Of a stretch of 64,000 nt of DNA, positions 17,502-26,037 are shown piece after piece (within the stretch, counting starts at the first letter, position 1; each line of letters starts with the position of its first letter). A program made the translations under genes and the position numbers. Source of the stretch: Hyphomicrobiales bacterium (GTDB lineage Bacteria; Pseudomonadota; Alphaproteobacteria; Rhizobiales; Rhizobiaceae). The notes under the pieces were generated by a model. It worked only from the letters and a program-made list of their open reading frames with translations, did no database searches and had not been told where the DNA came from. The DNA is taken from positions 372,001 through 436,000 of the forward strand of contig UEIJ01000001.1 of NCBI GenBank assembly GCA_900470195.1, read 5' to 3'.

Positions 17502-18881
17502 ATGAAGCACGAAACCGCTATCATTAAGGGCACGTCCGCCGCTCCGGACGGTTTGCCCAAGCCGAGAATCTATTGGGCATGGGCAACCCTGATGGTGGGC
17601 CTGACGCTCGCCGTCATCGACGGCACCATCGCAAACGTCGCTCTCCCGACGATTGCCGCCGATTTTTCGGCTGGTCCCGCAGCCTCGATCTGGATCGTCA
17701 ACGGCTACCAGCTCGCGATTGTGGTCACACTGCTTCCGCTTGCGGCACTTGGCGAAATCTATGGCTATCGGCGCGTCTATCTTGGCGGCGTGGCGTTGTT
17801 CACCGTCGCTTCCGTGGCCTGCGTTTTCTCACGCTCGCTGGAGGCGCTCACTTTCGCCCGCATCATACAGGGGCTGGGTGCAGCGGGCCTTATGAGCGTC
17901 AACACCGCCCTTTTGCGCTATACGGTTCCGCAGGCGAAATTCGGCACGGCCATCGGTCTCAATGCGCTCTTCGTCGCCGTTTCGTCGACCATCGGTCCGA
18001 CGCTTGCCGGCATCATGCTGTCATCGCTGAGCTGGCCGTGGCTCTTCGTAATCAACATTCCGCTCGGTGTCGCCGCCGTCCTGATGGGGCTCACAAGCCT
18101 GCCTGAGAACGAACGATCCACACGTCGGTTCGACACCGTCAGCGCGGTGTTGACAGCACTCACCATCGGCCTGCTGGTAACCACCATCGACAGCGCGGGA
18201 AACGAGGTCGGCTCCTCCGTCGTGCTCATCCAGGCGCTGTGCTGCCTGATTGCGGGCATCCTCCTGACCCGCCGTTCGCTGCGCATGGCTGATCCGCTGT
18301 TGCCTCTTGATCTGCTGCGCATCCCGGTCTTCACGCTCTCCATCTGCACCTCTATCATGTCGTTCCTGGCGCAGATGATGGCGTTCATCTCGCTCCCCTT
18401 CCTGTTTCAGCTCGTTTTTGGTTTCAAGCCGATCGAGGTCGGCTTCCTGATGATGCCATGGCCCATTGCGCTTGCACTCGTCGCCCCGCTTTCGGGCAAG
18501 CTTTCCGACAGGCACTCGCCAGCGATTCTGGGGCTGGTCGGCCTCATCACCTTTGCCGTCGGCCTCGCCCTCGTGGGCATGCTGCCCGCACATCCGACAA
18601 TACCGGATATCTGTTGGCGCATGGCGATCTGCGGCATCGGTTTCGGTCTGTTTCAGGCGCCGAACAACCGCATGATGATCACTTCCACACCTCGCCCGCG
18701 CAGCGGAGCCGCAAGCGGCATGCTGGGTACGGCGCGCCTTCTCGGCCAGTCGCTGGGAGCGGCGTTCGTCGCCTTCCTGCTGGCGCAATGGGGCGTGGAA
18801 GGAACGCCCTATATTCTCTTCTTCGCATCCGGATTTGCGCTGTTCGCCTCACTGATCAGCGTGACACGCCTGGGACGCTGA
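17502..18881 (+). CDS. MFS drug-efflux-type transporter, DHA2 (14-helix) family
   Basis: This 459-residue proton-driven exporter has the DHA2 motifs LAVIDGTIANVALPTI in helix 1, the motif-A loop GEIYGYRRVYLGG, and the helix-5 antiporter motif GPTLAGIMLSSLSWPWLFVINIPLG. The short N-terminal tail is polar. It stands 182 bp downstream of the CynX-like gene. That gap contains a GC-rich inverted repeat around 17448-17479 (CGGTTCTG / CAGAACCG) that could be a terminator or operator, so the gene is probably transcribed separately. Substrate unknown. Confidence 0.87.
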   Translation: MKHETAIIKGTSAAPDGLPKPRIYWAWATLMVGLTLAVIDGTIANVALPTIAADFSAGPAASIWIVNGYQLAIVVTLLPLAALGEIYGYRRVYLGGVALFTVASVACVFSRSLEALTFARIIQGLGAAGLMSVNTALLRYTVPQAKFGTAIGLNALFVAVSSTIGPTLAGIMLSSLSWPWLFVINIPLGVAAVLMGLTSLPENERSTRRFDTVSAVLTALTIGLLVTTIDSAGNEVGSSVVLIQALCCLIAGILLTRRSLRMADPLLPLDLLRIPVFTLSICTSIMSFLAQMMAFISLPFLFQLVFGFKPIEVGFLMMPWPIALALVAPLSGKLSDRHSPAILGLVGLITFAVGLALVGMLPAHPTIPDICWRMAICGIGFGLFQAPNNRMMITSTPRPRSGAASGMLGTARLLGQSLGAAFVAFLLAQWGVEGTPYILFFASGFALFASLISVTRLGR

Positions 18882-18940
18882 TTTCATCCACAGCTTTGGA
18901 GAGCATCGCAAATATCTTGCAAAAGAAGCTAAATTCCCTG

Positions 18941-18971
18941 TTGCAATCTCCGAAGCGTTGGTCCATATAGC
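18941..18971 (+). promoter_or_regulatory. Possible promoter of tRNA-Gly
   Basis: TTGCAA (18941-18946) and TATAGC (18966-18971) are separated by 19 bp and lie about 45 bp before the mature tRNA 5' end. The hexamers are acceptable but the spacing is long. Confidence 0.35.
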
Positions 18972-19014
18972 GCCTGCCTGACGGAAACGAACGGTTCCGG
19001 AACGACTGGCGCGA

Positions 19015-19089
19015 GCGGGTGTAGCTCAGGGGTAGAGCACAACCTTGCCAAGGTTGGGGTCGAGGGTTCGAATCCCTTCGCCCGCTCCA
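19015..19089 (+). tRNA. tRNA-Gly (anticodon GCC)
   Basis: The 75-nt sequence folds as a full cloverleaf. The acceptor stem GCGGGTG pairs with CGCCCGC. The D-arm is GCTCAGGGGTAGAGC, the anticodon stem-loop CAACCTTGCCAAGGTTG carries GCC, and the T-arm is GAGGGTTCGAATCCCTT. The discriminator is T and the CCA end is encoded. Confidence 0.96.
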
Positions 19090-19111
19090 GTTTCTCTTCA
19101 GATCAGGTTTT

Positions 19112-19140
19112 ACGAAGGCTGCCGACAGGCGGCCTTTCGT
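19112..19140 (+). terminator. Probable terminator of tRNA-Gly
   Basis: The sequence ACGAAGGCTGCC / GGCGGCCTTTCGT forms a stem of about 12 bp with one bulge and a four-base loop, followed by GTTT, 23 bp after the tRNA. Confidence 0.55.
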
Positions 19141-19252
19141 GTTTATGGTCAGGTCTTCAGATACCCACCTGATTGCAGCAACATCTCGCGAAACAGTTGG
19201 CCGATAGCAACTTCATCTCTGCGTGTGAATTGCGTTCGCTCCTGTTCCATGC

Positions 19253-19284
19253 AAAAGGCCGCACACAAACGCGTACGGCCTTTA
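19253..19284. terminator. Hairpin after the aldo/keto reductase gene
   Basis: AAAGGCCG and CGGCCTTT form an 8-bp stem with a 14-nt loop. It lies 60 bp past the minus-strand aldo/keto reductase stop and ends in TTTT on the minus strand and TTTATTT on the plus strand, so it may terminate in either direction. Confidence 0.5.
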
Positions 19285-19343
19285 TTTACTCTATCTCGTT
19301 CTCTTACGCATTATCCTGCGCAAAACCGCTTTAAGCTTATCCA

Positions 19344-20375
19344 TCACAGCGAGGTTGAGCTCTTCCACCAGTCGGTTCCGCCGTCGTGCGCATACCTGTC
19401 TATTTCAGCCAGTTCCTCGGCGCTGAATTCCAGCCCTTTCAGAGCACCCAAGGAGTTCTCGAGCTGTGCCACGGAACTCGCGCCGATCAGGGAAGACGTG
19501 ATGCGCGGGTCACGAAGCGTCCAGGCAATGGCCATCTGCGCCAATGTCTGCCCGCGACGTTCTGCAATGGCGTTCAGCGCACGGATGCGACCAAGCAGTT
19601 CTGCGTTCTCCGCGCTGGCCTTCAGCGAACCGCCCTGATTCGCTCGCGCCCCTTCAGGAATTCCGTTCAGATAGCGTGATGTCAGCAAACCCTGAGCCAG
19701 CGGAGAAAAGACGATACAGCCGGTGCCTAACCCATCGAGCGTATCGAGAAGCCCGTTCTCGATCCAGCGATTGAACATGTTGTAATTTGGCTGGTGGATG
19801 AAAAGCGGAACACGCTCTTCCTGCAGGATAGCCGCCGCCTTCCGGGTCAACTCCGGCGAATAACTAGAAATGCCGACATAGAGCGCCTTGCCCTGTCGGT
19901 GCAGATGCGCGAGCGCTCCCATCGTTTCTTCGAGAGGCGTCGTGGCGTCCACACGGTGGGAATAGAAGACGTCCACATAGTCTAGGCCCATCCGCCTGAG
20001 CGACTGGTCGAGGCTGGCGACCAGATACTTGCGGCTGCCGCCAATGCCGCCATAAGGACCCGGCCACATATCCCAACCGGCTTTTGAAGAGATGATCATC
20101 TCATCGCGATAGGGCCGGAAATCGCTCGCCATGATGCGGCCGAAGTTTTCTTCCGCAGATCCGGGTGGCGGCCCGTAATTGTTCGCGAGATCAAAATGGG
20201 TCACCCCCAGATCGAACGCCCGGCGCAGGATCGCGCGACCGTTTTCATAAACATCACGACCACCGAAATTGTGCCAAAGACCGAGCGAAACCGCTGGCAA
20301 ATCAATGCCGCTCCGACCGGTACGGCGATAGATCATATCTTTCTGATAACGGTCCGCCGCAGCAGAATAATGCAT
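19344..20375 (-). CDS. Aldo/keto reductase, YghZ / L-glyceraldehyde-3-phosphate reductase type
   Basis: The 343-residue cytoplasmic NADPH-dependent reductase closely follows E. coli YghZ (Gpr) through recognisable blocks: LPAVSLGLWHNFG, NNYGPPPGSAEENFG (catalytic Tyr), IISSKAGWDMWPGPYG (catalytic Lys), YSHRVD (His) and QPNYNMFNRWIE. YghZ reduces L-glyceraldehyde 3-phosphate and methylglyoxal-like aldehydes. The ATG at 20375 is used because GGAG lies eight bases upstream; longer in-frame starts have no SD. It is a single gene on the minus strand. Confidence 0.88.
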   Translation of the reverse strand: MHYSAAADRYQKDMIYRRTGRSGIDLPAVSLGLWHNFGGRDVYENGRAILRRAFDLGVTHFDLANNYGPPPGSAEENFGRIMASDFRPYRDEMIISSKAGWDMWPGPYGGIGGSRKYLVASLDQSLRRMGLDYVDVFYSHRVDATTPLEETMGALAHLHRQGKALYVGISSYSPELTRKAAAILQEERVPLFIHQPNYNMFNRWIENGLLDTLDGLGTGCIVFSPLAQGLLTSRYLNGIPEGARANQGGSLKASAENAELLGRIRALNAIAERRGQTLAQMAIAWTLRDPRITSSLIGASSVAQLENSLGALKGLEFSAEELAEIDRYAHDGGTDWWKSSTSL

Positions 20376-20909
20376 CACGCATCTCCATGAATGAAATGGT
20401 TCGGCCATGCACGAAAAGACGATGCCCGTTCCGTGAATGACCAACCAGGCGCATATTTGGCTCGAAACGGACCCGAGGCAATACTACAATGTTGCAAACT
20501 CAACGAATGAACGAGAAGATTTTAATCCATCAAGAATGGTCGGAGCGGTCCTGTTCCCCAGGCCGCCAATCTCCCCAGTCCGGCTTTTTGCAGTGATGGC
20601 CGATCCGCTGCCGCACCACGGATGGAGTGGCTGGCAACTTGGATATCATATCGTCCGGGATTGATTCTCGAACGTCCCATGCAATGGGTTTCAACCATGT
20701 CCACAGTTGTACGGCTCTGGCCCATGGCACAGGTTGGTCAGCGTCCGCCTCCAAGTTTGTTGAGACCATCTATAGGGAGGGATTGATATTCGGCATTATT
20801 TTGGTTTTCTAAGCCGGTCGTTGGGAGCTTTGATTGGCTTGCTTTTCGTTGTGCTGAACAGGGGGCAAAACACACCCCTTTGCGTTTTGTTTTGGTGGTT
20901 TAGAACGCC

Positions 20910-20937
20910 AAAACCCGCCGCTGATGCGACGGGTTTT
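20910..20937. terminator. Terminator-like hairpin
   Basis: AAAACCCG and CGGGTTTT pair with an inner CGC/GCG extension, flanked by A-rich and T-rich ends on the two strands. It sits just before the first tRNA-like repeat. It could terminate transcription in either direction. Confidence 0.5.
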
Positions 20938-20950
20938 GTTGGTATTTTTT

Positions 20951-21338
20951 TGCGGGGGCAGGATTTGAACCTGCGGCCTTCAGGTTATGAGTCTGATGAG
21001 GTGAGACCGTTAAAAAATCGATCCAGTGAATCGATTTTAGGTCAAACGGGCTGCTCCACAGAGCTTGCGCAAGCGGCATAGCTGCGACCAGAATGGTGTG
21101 CGGATCAAGGCTTTTAGTATTTTCAGAGGAGTTTGGTTGCGGGGGCAGGATTTGAACCTGCGGCCTTCAGGTTATGAGCCTGATGAGGTGAGACCGTTAA
21201 AAAATCGATCCAGTGAATCGATTTTAGGTCGAACGGGCTGCTCCACAGAGCTTGCGCAAGCGGCATAGCTGCGATCAGGATGGTGTGCGCATCAAGGCTT
21301 TTAGTATTTTCAGGGGAGTTTGGTTGCGGGGGCAGGAT
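20951..21338 (-). repeat. 187-bp direct repeats carrying initiator-tRNA-like 3' halves
   Basis: Two full copies begin with TGCGGGGGCAGGATTTGAAC at 20951 and 21138. A third copy starting at 21325 keeps only 14 bases before diverging at 21339. On the minus strand each full copy reads as the 3' half of an initiator tRNA-Met. The anticodon arm contains CAT, the T-arm matches, and the acceptor is CCCCCGCA; CCA is encoded only where TGG is retained (copies 2 and 3). Further upstream in the tRNA sense lies a 13-nt match to the tRNA 5' part (GTGGAGCAGCCCG), separated by ~46 nt that include a 9-bp palindrome (AAAATCGAT / ATCGATTTT). The 5' acceptor strand is missing, so these are not functional tRNAs. 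They resemble duplicated attachment-site or tRNA-fragment DNA. Confidence 0.7.
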
Positions 21339-21544
21339 CTAATCTTCACTTGCGCCCCGAGCAAGTAAAGATGGTTGCGGGGACGGGCAAACATCACAAC
21401 TTGCTCTTCGAAGCAGACGCATGACCTGTAATATCTGCCCGCGCAACGCGTAGTTGCTACCTTGTCCGCAGTTTTCGAAGGTCAATTCAATACGTCTCAA
21501 AACGAGTCGATTACGCTCAAAATTCGTATACAGCCTCATCAAAA

Positions 21545-22513
21545 TCAACCCCGAGCGAGAATAAGGTAAGCGAAATATCCGATGTAGCAGCAGACGAAGC
21601 CCGCGCCTTCGGCCCGGGAAAGTCTCTTGCCGCTGAGAAAGGCCGGAACACAAAGCAGCGTGGCCGCCGCCATGACGGGGATGTCGACGGAGATCAGGTT
21701 GTCCTCCACCGACATCGGATTGCCTGGAACCAACATGGTCAGGCCCAGGATAACAGCGATGTTATAGAAGCCGCTGCCGAGAAGGTTACCGACGGCGATG
21801 TCGCGTTCGTTGCGCATCGTCGAGACGATTGTCGTCACGAGCTCGGGGCTCGACGTGCCGATAGCGACGATGGTCAGGCCGATGCGGGCCTCGGAGACCT
21901 GCAGCCGGCGGGCGAGTTCGGTCGATCCCCAGACGAGCCAGTCGGCGCCTGCAACGATTATCGCAATCCCGACAACCATGGCTACTGCGCTGATCGATCC
22001 TGCGTGCGGATCCTCCCGCACCCTACGAGGCAGGGCAGGCAACTCTTTCTCGGCCTGGGAGATTCTCTTGCGCGCACTCCGGACGATCAGGATCGTATAG
22101 CCGACCCCGCCAAGCAGAAACATGATGCCCTCGGTCCGCGATAGGGAGCCGTCTGCTGCTAAAGCCCAGAAGGCCGCTGCGGCGACAACCATTGCAGGAA
22201 GCTCAAACCTGAGCGAGGCGGGCTCCAAGACCACGGGTCTGAGGAGCGCGCACAAGCCAAGGATAAACAGCAGGTTGAAGGTGTTCGTGCCGGCGATGTT
22301 GCCGACCACCAATCCTCCCTCTCCTGACAGGGCGGCATCGATGCCAACGGCAAGCTCCGGCGTGCTCGTTCCGAATGCGACGACTGTAAGTCCGATGACC
22401 AGCGGTGAAATGCCAAGCTGGCGCGCGAGCGTCGAACCGCCCCGCACCAGCATTTCGGCTCCGCCGACGAGAGCCAGCAGGCCAGCTACCGACCAGATAA
22501 TTGCGACCGTCAC
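21545..22513 (-). CDS. Na+/Ca2+-exchanger-type (CaCA) membrane protein
   Basis: This 322-residue integral membrane antiporter has ten predicted helices in two homologous halves. The alpha-1 repeat is GLTVVAFGTSTPELAVGI with NIAGTNTFNLLFILGL; the alpha-2 repeat is GLTIVAIGTSSPELVTTI with NLLGSGFYNIAVILGL. The duplicated Gly-Thr-Ser-x-Pro-Glu motifs hold the ion-binding glutamates. It resembles YrbG of E. coli and archaeal exchangers. The start is GTG at 22513 with GGAGG seven bases upstream. It follows the nitroreductase gene by 70 bp on the same strand and may be the last gene of the nqr transcript. A sodium-coupled exchanger next to a sodium pump is a suggestive pairing. Confidence 0.85.
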   Translation of the reverse strand: MTVAIIWSVAGLLALVGGAEMLVRGGSTLARQLGISPLVIGLTVVAFGTSTPELAVGIDAALSGEGGLVVGNIAGTNTFNLLFILGLCALLRPVVLEPASLRFELPAMVVAAAAFWALAADGSLSRTEGIMFLLGGVGYTILIVRSARKRISQAEKELPALPRRVREDPHAGSISAVAMVVGIAIIVAGADWLVWGSTELARRLQVSEARIGLTIVAIGTSSPELVTTIVSTMRNERDIAVGNLLGSGFYNIAVILGLTMLVPGNPMSVEDNLISVDIPVMAAATLLCVPAFLSGKRLSRAEGAGFVCCYIGYFAYLILARG

Positions 22514-22583
22514 AGCATTCCCTCCGGCGCGAGCGCCGAACGAGCAGCTGAGCTCACGTTCCGGTCTGCGACCACCTCCCGGA

Positions 22584-23246
22584 TCAGCCGATCTCACCCA
22601 CAGGCTGGATATATGTCACGGTAAGATGATCGGGGAACTTCAACGCCGTTTTGACGGCTGTCCGGTCCACGGTACCCAAAAGGCACGTGCCGAGCCCTTC
22701 TGCGGCGCAGAACAGATAGACATTCTGCGCCATGATGGCCGAGTTGACGCGTGCGGCGATGACCAGTTCTTCTGGCGCGGACGTCGCGATATCGCCGGCG
22801 GCGGCCGCCAGCTTCTCGCCGTCCGAAACATAGATCAGCACGACCGGTGCACGCCGCACGAACGCCGTGGGGCTGACATCGGCGCGGATATCCGCATCGG
22901 ACACTTTTTCGAGTGTATTGGCAGCAGAATTGTAGAGGCTGACGCCATCCTCGAGGGCGACATAGATGTCGACGTCCTTCGAGCCGTGCCAGGCGGGTGC
23001 TGTGGTCTTGCCTTCGTCCGGGCGGTTCACGCCATTGGCTGCCCACAAGACTTCCAGCACTGTTTCGCGGGGAACGTCGGCACGCCCGAAGCGCTTTGTC
23101 GAGCGGCGCTGCTTAAGAGCCTCCTGCACCGAGACACTGGCGGCACCGCCTGCGGGCGTCTGTGCGTTGGCCGCACCGACGATGCCAGCGGATGCGGCGG
23201 CACTGGTTCCGGCGAGAAAAAGCCTTCTCGAAAGCTGTTGTGTCAT
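22584..23246 (-). CDS. Exported nitroreductase-family protein with twin-arginine signal
   Basis: The protein has 220 residues. The N-terminus MTQQLSRRLFLAGTSAAASA is a twin-arginine signal peptide with cleavage after ANA. The mature part is a nitroreductase-fold FMN protein (VQEALKQRRSTKRFGRADV near residue 40, LWAANGVNRPDEGKTTAPAW, and a C-terminal IQPVGEIG). This Tat-exported subgroup resembles SagB/ThcOx-type proteins. Because it is exported and co-located with apbE and nqrM, it may be a periplasmic flavoprotein partner, but its substrate is unknown. AAAGGA lies ahead of the ATG. Confidence 0.8.
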   Translation of the reverse strand: MTQQLSRRLFLAGTSAAASAGIVGAANAQTPAGGAASVSVQEALKQRRSTKRFGRADVPRETVLEVLWAANGVNRPDEGKTTAPAWHGSKDVDIYVALEDGVSLYNSAANTLEKVSDADIRADVSPTAFVRRAPVVLIYVSDGEKLAAAAGDIATSAPEELVIAARVNSAIMAQNVYLFCAAEGLGTCLLGTVDRTAVKTALKFPDHLTVTYIQPVGEIG

Positions 23247-23280
23247 GATCTGTCCTTTCCTTTTTGTGAAGAGTGTCAGC

Positions 23281-23676
23281 TCATGTCCATTGCCGCGAAA
23301 GGGCATTGAGGACGTCGGTACGGCTGATCTGGCCAACAAGGCGGCCATGGCGAACAACGGGGAACCGTCTGAACGAGCTTGCAACGAAACGCTCGCAGGC
23401 TTCGACGATATCGATGCCCGCATCGAGCGTTTCGAGCTCGGTACTCATATAGTCGGCGACGCTGCCGCCCCATTGTTTGTAATAGGAGGCGTTGAGCGCG
23501 GCCTTCAGGCAATCGCGCTTCGACAGGACGCCGACGAGATCGCCCGCGTCGTCGATCACGCATGCGCCCGACACTTCGTTCTGCATCAGGACGGAGACGG
23601 CGCGCACGATTTCCATGTCCGGAGTCAGCGTGATCAGGTCGGTGCGCATATGATCGGCAACCGTGTCGAGCTTCAT
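23281..23676 (-). CDS. CBS-domain pair protein
   Basis: The protein has 131 residues made entirely of two CBS motifs. The first is MRTDLITLTPDMEIVRAVSV...GACVIDDAGDLVGVLSKRD; the second is MSTELETLDAGIDIVEACER...RFPVVRHGRLVGQISRTDVL. Such stand-alone Bateman modules sense adenine nucleotides and regulate partner proteins. Its ATG overlaps the nqrM stop (ATGA), so it is part of the nqr operon and may signal energy charge to that system. GGAGG precedes the start. Confidence 0.88.
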   Translation of the reverse strand: MKLDTVADHMRTDLITLTPDMEIVRAVSVLMQNEVSGACVIDDAGDLVGVLSKRDCLKAALNASYYKQWGGSVADYMSTELETLDAGIDIVEACERFVASSFRRFPVVRHGRLVGQISRTDVLNALSRQWT

Positions 23677-23834
23677 CGTTTCATTCCTCCGGGTCTTTCG
23701 CACGCTTGGCACTTGCCGCCGCAGGCCGCGCCACCGCACGATCCTTTCAGTGGCGCGCGGCCGGCAAGAAGGCCGGCGGACAGCGCCAGCATGGCGACCC
23801 CGGTCAGAAGAATGGCGGCGATAACCGTCTGCAT
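23673..23834 (-). CDS. nqrM: Na+-NQR maturation protein NqrM
   Basis: A 53-residue protein that begins with one transmembrane helix (MQTVIAAILLTGVAMLALSA) and ends in a Cys-rich tail, GSCGGAACGGKCQACERPG. NqrM proteins have exactly this layout, a membrane anchor then GSCGG and further cysteines, and are needed to deliver iron to the NqrD/E site. The gene starts three bases after the apbE stop and overlaps the CBS gene start. It is short relative to the usual ~70 residues. The assignment rests on motif order and on the neighbouring nqrA-F. Confidence 0.8.
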   Translation of the reverse strand: MQTVIAAILLTGVAMLALSAGLLAGRAPLKGSCGGAACGGKCQACERPGGMKR

Positions 23835-23837
23835 GTC

Positions 23838-24812
23838 TCATGCCCTCCCGTGATCGACGAAGAGCCTGTTGGCTCTGACTTCGAGGCCGTCCGGGTTTCG
23901 CAGCAGATAAAGCACGGGCAGACGATTGGCGGTGGCGAAGGCAAGGCCGCGTTCGGACCCCATCACCAGAAGCGCTGTCGCAAATGCATCGGCCTCCAGC
24001 GCCGTCGGGGCCAGGACGGAAACCGAGGCAACGCTGTTGTGAACCGGCTCGCGGGTGGCGGGGTCGATCGTATGACTGTAGCGGCGGCCGGCAATCTCAT
24101 AGGCGTTGATGGCGTCACCCGAGGTGGCCATCGCCATGTCTGTCAAGGGAAGTGCCGTATGGATGCCCGTGCGTAGCGGATCTGCAATGCCCACGCGCCA
24201 GGGAGCGCCGTCAGGTCTCCGGCCGCGGGCAGAGACTTCACCTCCCACCTCGATCAGGAAACCAAGCACGCCCTGCGCAGCCAGGTGTTCTGCAAGCCGG
24301 TCCACGGCGTAGCCCTTGGCAATGCCGCACAGATCGAGCGACAGTTCCGGCTCCGCCTTGGATAGGCCTTCGGCGCCGAGGGCAAAAGCGATATGAGGAC
24401 CGGATTGCCCCGATGCGATCGGCCCGAAACCGTAACGATGGACATCTGGCCCGACGCCCGGATCGAACGCGCCATCGGTCAACCGCGCGATCTCCAGGGC
24501 TTTGCCAGCGACGGTTCTAAATGGAACGGAGACTGCGAACGGTGCAGTGCTCGAGCGATGGTTGAATTGAGAAAGCTCAGAATCGGCGCGAAACGGGCTC
24601 ATCGACTGATCGATCCCCGCCAGTATTTTTCGCAGGTCCGCACCAAGCCCACCGGCATCGGCGTCAGCGGGTACGGTGACCTGCCATCTCGTGCCGAAGG
24701 CGCGACCGGAGATGCGCACCAAATCGCCAGCATCGGCCCACGCGAATGACGCCATGGACATCAGTCCAGCCAGGCCACCCAGTCCAAGCAAAATGTCGCG
24801 CCGAGTCTTCAT
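23838..24812 (-). CDS. apbE: FAD:protein FMN transferase
   Basis: This 324-residue protein covalently attaches FMN from FAD to Ser/Thr of Nqr/Rnf-type subunits. The N-terminus MKTRRDILLGLGGLAGLMSM is a Tat-like signal, so it acts in the periplasm. ApbE blocks are present: FGTRWQVTV, MSPFRADSELSQFN, LDLCGIAKGYAVDRLAE, EVGGEVSARGRRPDG and the metal-binding region HTIDPATREPV with SVLAPTALEADAFATALLVMG. Another in-frame ATG at 24836 would overlap nqrF more. It sits directly after nqrF, as expected for a dedicated flavinyl transferase for NqrC. Confidence 0.92.
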   Translation of the reverse strand: MKTRRDILLGLGGLAGLMSMASFAWADAGDLVRISGRAFGTRWQVTVPADADAGGLGADLRKILAGIDQSMSPFRADSELSQFNHRSSTAPFAVSVPFRTVAGKALEIARLTDGAFDPGVGPDVHRYGFGPIASGQSGPHIAFALGAEGLSKAEPELSLDLCGIAKGYAVDRLAEHLAAQGVLGFLIEVGGEVSARGRRPDGAPWRVGIADPLRTGIHTALPLTDMAMATSGDAINAYEIAGRRYSHTIDPATREPVHNSVASVSVLAPTALEADAFATALLVMGSERGLAFATANRLPVLYLLRNPDGLEVRANRLFVDHGRA

Positions 24813-24816
24813 GCTC

Positions 24817-26037
24817 CTAGATCCCGAAATCGTCATTGAAGATGCTTTCGCGTTCGACGCCGCATTCATCGAGCATCGCGTAGACGGCTTCGATCATCAG
24901 TGGCGGTCCGCACAGGTAATATTCGCAGTCCTCCGGCGCCGAGTGATCCTTGAGATAGGCCTTGAAGACGACGTCGTGGACGAAGCCCGTCTCGCCTTCC
25001 CAGGCGTCGTTACGGGCAGGCTCCGATAGAGCCGGCACCCAGCGGAAATTCTGGTAGCGTCGCGCAAGCTCATCGAATTCTTCGGCGTAGAACAGTTCAC
25101 CCCGGCTGCGCGCGCCATACCAGAAGCTGATCTTGCGCCGGCTTCCCTGCCGTTCAAGCATGTCCGTTATGATGGCACGTAAGGGGGCCATACCGACGCC
25201 GCCGCCGATGAAGACCATTTCGCGCTCGCTGTCCTGAGCCCCGAAGTGACCGTAAGGACCGGCAACTTCGACGGCGTCGCCTTCGCGCAGCCCGAACAGC
25301 CACGACGAAACGATGCCGGGAGACGCCTGCGGTTTGGCAGGCGGCGGCGTGGCCAGACGGATGTTGAGGACGATCAGGCCAGCATCACGGGGCCGGCTGG
25401 CGACAGAATAGGCGCGAGAGACCGACTGGGAGCTCTGTGACGAGAGCTTGTCTATGCCGAGCTTCTTCCATTCGGCGGCGTGCTGCGGCTCCAGCGCGAT
25501 GTCGGAAAAGTCGAGGCGGTAGGCAGGTGCCGTGACCTGAACGAAATTGCCCGCGCGAAAGTCGAATTGCGCACCCTCCGGCAGGGCGAGCACGATTTCC
25601 TTGATCAGCGGTGTGACGCTGCGCGATGACGCCACGCGGCATTGCATCGTGGTGATGCCGAGGACCTCGTCCGGCACGGTGACAGCGACATCGTTTCGCA
25701 CGACGATCTGGCAGGCGAGGCGCGTTCCCGCCCGAACGTCGGCAGGCGAAAGTCGAGCGCGCTCCGTCGGCAGCGGGTCGCCTGTTCCCGAAACCCCGCT
25801 CACCCGGCACAAGCCGCAAGTTCCGGCGCCCGCGCAACCCGAGGGTACGGCGACGCCGTTGGCGTTAAGGATGTCGAGCAGTTTGAAGTTAGCCAAAGCC
25901 GCGATCTCGCGCTTACCATTGACGGTGACCGCGACAGGCCGTGACGGCAGCAGATAGTCCCGGACCGTATGGACAAGAGCTGCAAGTACGACGAGCAGCA
26001 CGGAAATGAAGCCGATGCCGAGCAGGATCTCCGTCAT
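24817..26037 (-). CDS. nqrF: Na+-NQR subunit F, NADH-oxidising FAD/2Fe-2S protein
   Basis: The protein has 406 residues with the domain order of NqrF: an N-terminal helix ([21 protein letters not shown]), then a plant-type ferredoxin domain with ligands in [11 protein letters not shown] and LACQIVV. A ferredoxin-reductase FAD domain follows ([10 protein letters not shown]), and an NADH-binding domain ([20 protein letters not shown], ending FNDDFGI). It takes hydride from cytoplasmic NADH and feeds electrons into the complex. The start overlaps the nqrE stop (ATGA). The overall length matches the family, and all four cysteines and the C-terminal stacking region are intact. Confidence 0.92.
   Translation of the reverse strand: MTEILLGIGFISVLLVVLAALVHTVRDYLLPSRPVAVTVNGKREIAALANFKLLDILNANGVAVPSGCAGAGTCGLCRVSGVSGTGDPLPTERARLSPADVRAGTRLACQIVVRNDVAVTVPDEVLGITTMQCRVASSRSVTPLIKEIVLALPEGAQFDFRAGNFVQVTAPAYRLDFSDIALEPQHAAEWKKLGIDKLSSQSSQSVSRAYSVASRPRDAGLIVLNIRLATPPPAKPQASPGIVSSWLFGLREGDAVEVAGPYGHFGAQDSEREMVFIGGGVGMAPLRAIITDMLERQGSRRKISFWYGARSRGELFYAEEFDELARRYQNFRWVPALSEPARNDAWEGETGFVHDVVFKAYLKDHSAPEDCEYYLCGPPLMIEAVYAMLDECGVERESIFNDDFGI

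Larger units (their letters stand above)
20376..21544. other. Gene-free boundary region
   Basis: No convincing coding region is seen in about 1.2 kb. From 20376 to ~20820 there is ordinary non-coding sequence with no recognisable signal. From 20910 to 21338 lie a terminator-like hairpin and the 187-bp direct repeats listed separately. From 21339 to 21544 nothing is recognised. Open frames across 20821-21268 are antisense translations of tRNA-like sequence and are not genes. Confidence 0.6.

Noticed and set aside
20821-21268. Two frames with the product RGQDLNLRPSGYE repeated
   Set aside because: These are antisense translations of the initiator-tRNA-like repeats. This peptide is a frequent spurious annotation in genomes, and there is no SD-led gene.
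20951-21338. Possible CRISPR array
   Set aside because: Repeat units are 187 bp with near-identical content throughout, no variable spacers, and no cas genes in the window.
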